Assembly: GCA_035610835.1 (NCBI GenBank)
Contig: CM069458.1
Coordinates: 35,768,718-35,832,717, forward strand
Length of the DNA stretch: 64,000 bases
Reading direction: 5' to 3'
DNA from: Ophiura sarsii
Lineage: Eukaryota > Echinodermata > Ophiuroidea > Amphilepidida > Ophiuridae
Positions within the stretch are counted from its first letter, which is position 1. Every line of letters starts with the position of its first letter. A program made the position numbers and the translations under genes. Under the pieces are notes generated by a model. It was not told where the DNA came from, did not search any database, and saw nothing but the letters and a program-made list of their open reading frames with translations. This document shows positions 57,423 to 64,000 of this stretch, piece after piece.

Positions 57423-58420
57423 TTATCATTTTATGATAAACAATAGTAAACACTTATAGTTTATATCATATTATGTCATCTTTAGATGATTGTAAGAGGT
57501 GTGTTATGCTCACGTGAAGCATTGGAGCAGGCAAAGGGCTATGAAATAGAACCCCTTGTGGACTTGCTACAAAATGACGTCAAACACGCAGGGATGGCAA
57601 CCCTTAGCTTCCTAGATGATGGGACGGTTCCCAGTATCAATGCACAGTATCACTATTGAATTATGACTGCAGGGCATACAAGCTAATAAAGACTGGGCAC
57701 CACCATCCAGCCCAGCGCATGGCCCTAGCCTTACTATATACTAAGGCAAATCGCTATTTACTCCATTGTCTTATTAATGCCTTTGCTGCTTGTTCGTGTG
57801 TAAGGAGCTAGTCGCTAGCCTTCCCAAGGTTTTATGCGAGACCTTGAATTCCTCGACTGCGCCAAAATATACCTATATATACCTATGTTGTTTACTGAAA
57901 AAATCAATATCAATGTATTTAACTTAACTATGGGTTTTTTCCCCTTACCTGCAAGTTGATAGAAAGTACAAATCTAAATATCATTATTAAGCGTACACTG
58001 GCAGTGATAATGAGCTCATGAATATAATATAATGAGGCAAATGGGATTTCACTGTGTAAATGTTGGCACATCTCTCGATTGATCTGATTTTTATGAAATC
58101 TAGGATGATCAAAACATGCGACAAACATGAATTTATGAAGAACTCCGTAAATGCACACAAACCACATTGGGTTTAGTGAATATATTGAATAGTCTCTTTG
58201 TGGTAGATAGGTTTTCTAGGATATAACACAAATAGCGCAAATACATTTCGCTGACAGTGTAATATAAAATAGTTCTCTATTGAAATCACCATCGGGTAGG
58301 TACATTTTGTGCATTATAGGCAAGATAGCTCATACAGGGGGGAAAAGACATTTAAAAGAAGGGTTTATACCCTTTCATGTAGCCAAATTATCAAACTTGG
58401 TATATCAGATCTGTTGACCA

Positions 58421-58631
58421 TTAACCCCATGAGTACTACCAGCCGATTGGTTAAAAAGATGGATGCATCATTTATTGCACCAATAAGAGACATTATTAGA
58501 ATAATTGTATCCCTGATAAAGATGGGAGTGAAACATTTTACAAGCTGCATTTGAATTGGCTATTCATATGAGTACATCTTGTAATAAACCAATCAGAACC
58601 ACTGTAAGATAGACAGGTAGACCCGTTCAAC
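58421..58631 (-). mobile_element. TTAA miniature element, CCCTGGGGTCTACC family, copy 2
   Basis: Reverse-complement counterpart of the 32458 copy: it opens TTAACCCCATGAGTACTACC and carries GATAAAGATGGGAGTGAAA and TCTTGTAATAAACCAATCAG. The far end (GTAGACCCGTTCAAC) has lost its TTAA. It lies upstream of the gene, not in an intron. Confidence 0.75.
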
Positions 58632-58958
58632 TGAATATTTGTTAACCGTATATCTTGCATTATTTTACCAAAGCTACATATTATGCAAGCTACTACTCCC
58701 ATACCACCCCTCCGGCGTTTACATCAAAATCCGTGTACATAGAGATGGAGTATAGAGAGACGTCCCTATAACGGAACAAGATCCACTCAAACTGCCATGT
58801 GTACCACTTATTGAATGACATTGTACAAGCCACTGTAGTGTAAGACAATGCAGGTACAGGTAAAACTACCAGGGCATATAGCAGCAGAGCTAATATTTCA
58901 CAAGCTAATAATTATTTTATATGGGTTTCTCCCCTTTTTTTGTATGCCTATTTGATTT

Positions 58959-59434
58959 CTCGGAATATACCGGGGAAAAAAATATGCATTGTCGCTCCTT
59001 TTAGTTCACGCTCCATGTACTACTTCAAAATTTTGTTTCAAAAATTCCATGAACAGGGGAAGGCACATTTTACTGAAAGATGTGACAAGAAATGTAACTA
59101 TATCATGTAGGCATGTTGTCCCCTTTTGACTCAGGAGGGGGCCTCTGTTCCATTTACCCAGTGACAGTTAATAATATACCCCACTCCCTCCCTCCCCCCC
59201 CCCCTCGGAATATACCGGGGAAAAAAATATGCATTGTCGCTCCTTTTAGTTCACGCTCCATGTACTACTTCAAAAATTTTGTTTCAAAAATTCCATGAAC
59301 AGGGGAAGGCACATTTTACTGAAAGATGTGACAAGAAATGTAACTATATCATGTAGGCATGTTGTCCCCTTTTGACTCAGGAGGGGGCCTCTGTTCCATT
59401 TACCCAGTGACAGTTAATAATATACCCCACTCCC

Positions 59435-59450
<16 letters not shown>
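58959..59450. repeat. 245-bp tandem duplication ending in poly-C
   Basis: Copy 1 is 58959-59203 and copy 2 begins at 59204 (CTCGGAATATACCGGGGAAA), nearly identical. Both end in CCCCACTCCCTCCC and a C-run: about 11 bases in copy 1, expanded to 45 in copy 2. Confidence 0.95.

Positions 59451-59480
<30 letters not shown>
59436..59480. repeat. 45-base poly-C run
   Basis: The longest homopolymer in the window, at the end of the second 245-bp duplicate. Its length may vary between individuals or be misassembled. Confidence 0.95.
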
Positions 59481-59482
<2 letters not shown>

Positions 59483-59550
59483 GCGGTTTTCCAGACAGCC
59501 AGGGAACTACTTGTATTCAACTATGAGGGCTTGATTATAACTAATAACAT

Positions 59551-59730
59551 ATAGGGGTGGACAAAACGCAATCTCGTTTTTTTCCTACCCCTATATAACA
59601 TGGGTAAGAAGAAAAAGAGTTTGCGTCTTTTATATGGGTAGGAAAAAATGTGATTGCGTTTTTTCCACCCCCTATAATGTTATATAATAGGGAAGGAAAA
59701 AAACAAGATTGCATTTTTTTCCACCCCCTA
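59551..59730. mobile_element. TAGGGGTGG TIR element, copy 1
   Basis: ATAGGGGTGGACAAAACGCA and, inverted, TAGGGGGTGGAAAAAAATGC, both continuing to CAATCT.GTTTTTTTCC, give about 35-bp arms. Internal TATATAACATGGG-type repeats resemble 27612-27776. Confidence 0.75.
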
Positions 59731-59808
59731 TTAACCAATAAATAGAGTGTTCTAATTGTTTAAGTTTTGACAAAGCATGAAAAATTAATCACCCAAAATA
59801 AACACCTT

Positions 59809-60069
59809 GGTCCGTATGCACAAAATAGTTAGACCGGGTCTAAAGTTAAACCTGGTCTAAGTGAAATTTATTCATGCCTCAAAAGCTGTTTTCCTCTGCA
59901 TTTTCATAAGATATTTTGTGCTATTTTTGAACTTTGCATCCGAATCTTTACAATTTGTGAGCTAATTTGAGAAAGAAATGTAATGAAAGTGTTCATTTCA
60001 CAAAAACCAAAATTCACTTAGACCAGGTCTAACTTTAGACTCGGTCTAACTCTTTTGTGCATACGGACC
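59809..60069. mobile_element. 261-bp element with 57-bp TIRs containing GACC/GGTCTAA repeats
   Basis: The left arm starts GGTCCGTATGCACAAAATAG and the right arm is its inverse with 3 mismatches over 57 bp. Each arm holds two TTAGACCNGGTCTAA-like palindromic words at regular spacing, like transposase-binding sites. Non-coding centre. Confidence 0.9.
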
Positions 60070-61378
60070 CTTGAGTATAATTTTTAAACCATTTATTCAA
60101 TCAGAGCTATTAGACGGAACTGTTTACAGATCAAGGAAATCGCCAAGCTTATCATTTCACGTTTCAATTATACTGATGTTGAAGGGGGAAAAGGCTTAGA
60201 TTTTTAAGGCAATCCAAACCAATAGCGTGATAAATGTGGGACTTACAAAGTAGTTCATTTAAAATGCATGCATGCAGACAAGTGCTTTCCACACACACCA
60301 TGCCTGCTTCCATTTTAAGTGTTGCTATTTATCAACCCATGTCAAAGGCGATGTTCACTCAGGGTTCAATTCAAGACAAAATCTACACATCGGCTACGAT
60401 GTCGTCAGTCATCGACGACGTTTTTGGATACTTGCTTGCTTACTTGATTGCTTGATTTGATAGCTTTGCAAGCTGACTTTTTCTCCTGGTAAGCCTTTTG
60501 CTCAGACCGAGCTTTTATTGATTAATAGTATGTACCCAACCGGATTTGCGTCATCCGTCAAGTCAGTCAGGCTAGCCAGCGAGGTCTAGGTTTGCTCAAA
60601 TTTTGCGGAATCAAATTTTCACAGCACATTTACGTGTGAGTTTTCTCGGTTAACATTGAAACAGATAAAGTGAATCAAATGATACATTAAAACAAATCTA
60701 TAAAACAACAACATAATTAAATTTCCCTAACAATTTCTTTATTAGATAAAAATAATTTTAAAATCTTGAAAAACAATGCACATGAAAATATCTCGTAAAT
60801 TTGTAGAAGGATTTTCTCCTTGGTAATACCGCTACATTTTATTACCCTGACACACGAGTCCGTACCCAGTGCACGAAGCCAGCACAAGGAACCCACTAAC
60901 TGGGTGTTGGCATACATGGCCTGTTTGCGCACTGGGATCAGTTGTATGCATAATTAGAGTCGAGACCTTTAAAACATTATTCGAAATTTCTAGCTACTTG
61001 ACATTTTGAATAGGATAAAAAAATGCTCATAATATGAGAGCTGGCAAGGTGCAGCATGAATGCCGTTGAGGATATCGATGTCAATTAAAAATGTAAGGTC
61101 AAATTGATATTTGCTATGTTAATTATGTTAAAGCAAATACAAATTCTATTGCATAATGACCAATTGCAATTCTTAATAGTCTTCGGAATCAACATTACGA
61201 TTATAATTGCTGGGTCAAAATTAATTGTTTCCTTTGAAATGTGGGTGTGTGTGTGTGTATGATGGTCGACTCACATGACAAGTCTACAGTATGCAATGGG
61301 TGTTAAAAATGTGTAGTAAGTTGCTAATAGCTTGCGTAGCTTATTGAGGGTAGGATACAACATTTCAGAATTTCAAGG

Positions 61379-61470
61379 TACACTCTTAAAAAAACGGGGT
61401 CAAATTTGTTTAAGGATGTGTGCATATTGACGCGGTTCTTAGCCAAATTGACCTGTTTTTTAAGAGTGTA
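61379..61470. mobile_element. 92-bp foldback element, TACACTCTTAAAAAA ends
   Basis: TACACTCTTAAAAAAACGGG and, inverted, TACACTCTTAAAAAACAGG, continuing to GTCAAATTTG. Confidence 0.82.
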
Positions 61471-61511
61471 TGAATGTAAAGATGATATGGCACAACTGCT
61501 GGAGTCCCTTT

Positions 61512-61597
61512 AGTATACCCTACCACTGCACGTCTTCAATGGGGGCTTTTAAAGAACAACCAATACACAGTGAGGATTACAAATGGTAGGGTATTCT
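61512..61597. mobile_element. Small inverted-repeat element, GAATACCCTACCA ends, copy 2
   Basis: AGTATACCCTACCACTGCA and, at the right, ATGGTAGGGTATTCTA. GTCTTCAATGGGGGC and AAAGAACAACCAATACACAG match copy 1 in reverse orientation. Confidence 0.65.
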
Positions 61598-61821
61598 AAA
61601 GCTTACCCCAACTGCTAATGCATAGCACAAACTAATCAAAACAAATAATTGTCGATCATGGTATCATGATCTGAACGTTCGCGATCATCCAGAGGTTGAA
61701 CACGGTCTTACTATGCACTGCATTCCAAAACAACAGACGCACTAGCCGTTGCGATACGCACCAGGTGTATGGGACACTGATAGAATTGTGACGCTATGAT
61801 TGACAATTATTTGTTTTGATT

Positions 61822-62466
61822 TTGCTTGTCAGATAGTTGTAAAGGAAGATATAATACACAACGCTATTGCAATTCACGCTGCATGTACAACGAATCTCAT
61901 TTATTTTGTATACCACCAGATGAGAAGTCCTTTATACTCGCAAATAATTAACATAATGTATTGTTACAAAATATTATTAGACTTGTATATAAACTGAGTG
62001 TCACACGCTGTTACCCATAACAGCGAATATGTTCTATTCAGGCAATAGGCCTAACTAGAGCGCAACAACATGGAATCTGAAGATGCGCCTGTGACGATGT
62101 TGGCTTATCTGTTAAAAGCCAGCAAATTTCCATGTGCGATAAGCACATGGAATTGGGCAAACGGAATAATTGATGCCGAAGCCTTGCGTACAGATCTTAT
62201 GCGACCTTGAATGGTGATATTTCTTGTAAGAGTCTTTTTATAAGATTTCTTACTTATACGAGTCAATAGTCCGTAAGATAATTGTTTATTATCTTGGAAA
62301 TTAGGCACAAGCTTACGTGCACCCGGATAGATAGATAGATGTTTTATATATAACTTTGATATATTTATATTCATTAATTTATGTCATTTTGTTTGACACA
62401 AAGGATGATTCAACTCAAAACCTCCAATTTCAATTGGATTGATATTTTTGCTATACAAATTCTGCC
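61822..62466 (+). repeat. 645-bp terminal direct repeat, left copy
   Basis: Apparently identical by eye to 63030-63674. It holds TTGTATATAAACTGAGTGTC, a TATA-box with an initiator-like context, then a perfect hairpin CGCTGTTACCCATAACAGCG. Layout suggests an LTR-like promoter, but TG/CA ends are not clear. Confidence 0.85.
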
Positions 62467-63029
62467 CAGCGAGAAGGAAACCTGTCATACTGGAATGCGA
62501 AAAGCAAGTGACAAAATAAAACACCACACGGGATGCCAAGGAACCCCCGAACCGCAGAGGAACCCCCGTGGAAATAAAAATAAAAGATCACCACCAGAAG
62601 CCCAATTGGAGGAAGCTACTGGGAACCGCACAGACGGCCACAGCCAAAAGTGGACACCCATGGAAAAAATTGACCGCCACCGGGATGTTCAATAGAACAA
62701 ACCGAGAACCAGAAAGGGGGGAATATAGCCTCAGAACCACCAAGACACCCCCCAGAAAAATCCCGATATGCACCCAAAATAAAAAAAGGTTGGGTGGGTG
62801 GGAATTTCCGACTTCTGTATTCGTTGTAACAAAATAGCGTTGTGAATATATAGGACCAGCCAACGACACACAAACCACGCGCACTCATTATGCAATAGAG
62901 GACAAAGACAATCTCGCGACTCAGCTATCAACATGCATCTTTAAGAGTCAAGTACTTGACAACAAAAGGGTGGTTTACAACTTCCTGAAGCAAAGTTGGT
63001 TTTAATCATACGAGATGATTAAAACGTCA
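62467..63029 (+). mobile_element. 563-bp centre between the terminal repeats
   Basis: A-rich, with short open frames on both strands (for example 62381-62695 and 62588-62884) that match no family I recognise. No clear tRNA primer-binding site follows the left repeat, and no polypurine tract precedes the right one. A perfect hairpin (GTTTTAATCAT/ATGATTAAAAC) lies at 62999-63025, just before the right repeat. Candidates: a small terminal-repeat retrotransposon derivative, or a segmental duplication. Confidence 0.5.
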
Positions 63030-63674
63030 TTGCTTGTCAGATAGTTGTAAAGGAAGATATAATACACAACGCTATTGCAATTCACGCTGCATGTACAACG
63101 AATCTCATTTATTTTGTATACCACCAGATGAGAAGTCCTTTATACTCGCAAATAATTAACATAATGTATTGTTACAAAATATTATTAGACTTGTATATAA
63201 ACTGAGTGTCACACGCTGTTACCCATAACAGCGAATATGTTCTATTCAGGCAATAGGCCTAACTAGAGCGCAACAACATGGAATCTGAAGATGCGCCTGT
63301 GACGATGTTGGCTTATCTGTTAAAAGCCAGCAAATTTCCATGTGCGATAAGCACATGGAATTGGGCAAACGGAATAATTGATGCCGAAGCCTTGCGTACA
63401 GATCTTATGCGACCTTGAATGGTGATATTTCTTGTAAGAGTCTTTTTATAAGATTTCTTACTTATACGAGTCAATAGTCCGTAAGATAATTGTTTATTAT
63501 CTTGGAAATTAGGCACAAGCTTACGTGCACCCGGATAGATAGATAGATGTTTTATATATAACTTTGATATATTTATATTCATTAATTTATGTCATTTTGT
63601 TTGACACAAAGGATGATTCAACTCAAAACCTCCAATTTCAATTGGATTGATATTTTTGCTATACAAATTCTGCC
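63030..63674 (+). repeat. 645-bp terminal direct repeat, right copy
   Basis: Same sequence as 61822-62466 at a constant offset of 1208, including the TATA-box and hairpin. The similarity ends at TTCTGCC. Flanking bases outside the pair show no obvious target duplication. Confidence 0.85.
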
Positions 63675-64000
63675 ACAAAAGTCACGAACACAGGGACTTT
63701 AAACACCCCCCCCCCCCCCTATTTGTATTAGCAAACAATGGGAATCAGCCTAGGGCGGTGGGAAGGCCGAAAAAGTAATCTATTGTGATAATAACGATTC
63801 CTTAGAATTGACCTTTACTACCTTTACTTAGGTTTAGGAATTAACGCATTCCCAATAATGTAGTCATGATAGGGGGATGCCGTCTTCACACTCAGCGTAA
63901 GACTCTCTAACACACCTCACCGCCACCTTCCCGTCTGGACACGTTCAGATTAGGCTGATCAACAAAACCGTCTGCGAGCTACCACTAACCCTGTATAGAA

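Larger units (their letters stand above)
54351..61821. other. Region upstream of the first coding exon
   Basis: It should contain the promoter and 5'UTR exon of the NACHT-WD gene, but neither can be placed from sequence alone. It carries several TIR elements, a 245-bp tandem duplication and a 45-base poly-C run. 56000-56760, 57440-58400 and 60080-61370 show no gene I can support. Confidence 0.5.

Noticed and set aside
62105..62374. 89-codon frames repeated at 62105-62374 and 63313-63582 as paired genes
   Set aside because: They are identical only because they lie in the duplicated 645-bp segment. The translation shows no domain and contains the GATA microsatellite.
61822..63674. Complete LTR retrotransposon
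   Set aside because: No gag, protease or reverse transcriptase, no clear primer-binding site or polypurine tract. Reported only as terminal direct repeats.

Overview
This is a 64 kb piece of a repeat-rich animal genome. The protein-coding sequence I can support belongs to one multi-exon gene on the minus strand, with GT-AG introns up to 19 kb long. The rest is a dense collection of short non-autonomous transposable elements, tRNA-derived modules, tandem repeats and long poly-G/poly-C runs. No prokaryotic operon structure, phage module, CRISPR array or rRNA is present. The style (NACHT-WD gene, abundant TIR miniature elements, AT-rich introns, frequent TAGGCCTA words) suggests a marine invertebrate, perhaps an invertebrate deuterostome. 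The sequence alone does not fix the species.

The gene runs right to left from 54350 to 3212. Seven coding exons (53998-54350, 34632-34834, 19136-19391, 15011-15394, 13669-14009, 7558-7764, 3212-4939) have matching splice phases (1,0,1,1,0,0,0) and join into one 1157-residue reading frame. It encodes a NACHT and WD-repeat protein of the NWD1/NWD2 type. The order is a possible N-myristoylation signal and Pro/Lys-rich linker, a DUF4062-type domain, a P-loop NACHT ATPase (Walker A about residues 448-455, Walker B about 534-542), a helical/winged-helix region, and the start of a WD40 propeller. The last exon ends at a good donor, so the rest of the propeller lies beyond the left edge. The exon with the start codon follows an AG acceptor that leaves one base before ATG, so a 5'UTR exon probably lies further right.

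Region by region: 1-2714 is a 96-bp satellite array of about 28 copies. 2715-3211 is unique sequence plus intron. 3212-54350 is the gene. Its introns hold members of at least 20 short element families, several in two to eight copies. They include hAT-type elements with perfect 8-bp target duplications, TTAA-flanked piggyBac-like miniature elements, nested insertions, and a 2.06-kb TIR-bounded block with five copies of one 14-bp motif. 54351-61800 is intergenic or 5' region with more elements, a 245-bp tandem duplication and a 45-base poly-C run. 61822-63674 is a unit with apparently identical 645-bp terminal direct repeats around a 563-bp centre.

The most unusual theme is a set of 250-390-bp elements that combine terminal inverted repeats, mostly at TTAA sites with CCCTAAC-like ends, with an internal tRNA-like Pol III promoter module. 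This pairs a DNA-transposon-like outside with a SINE-like inside. A separate near-intact tRNA gene at 45622-45695 has a tRNA-Asn body but a serine (GCT) anticodon.
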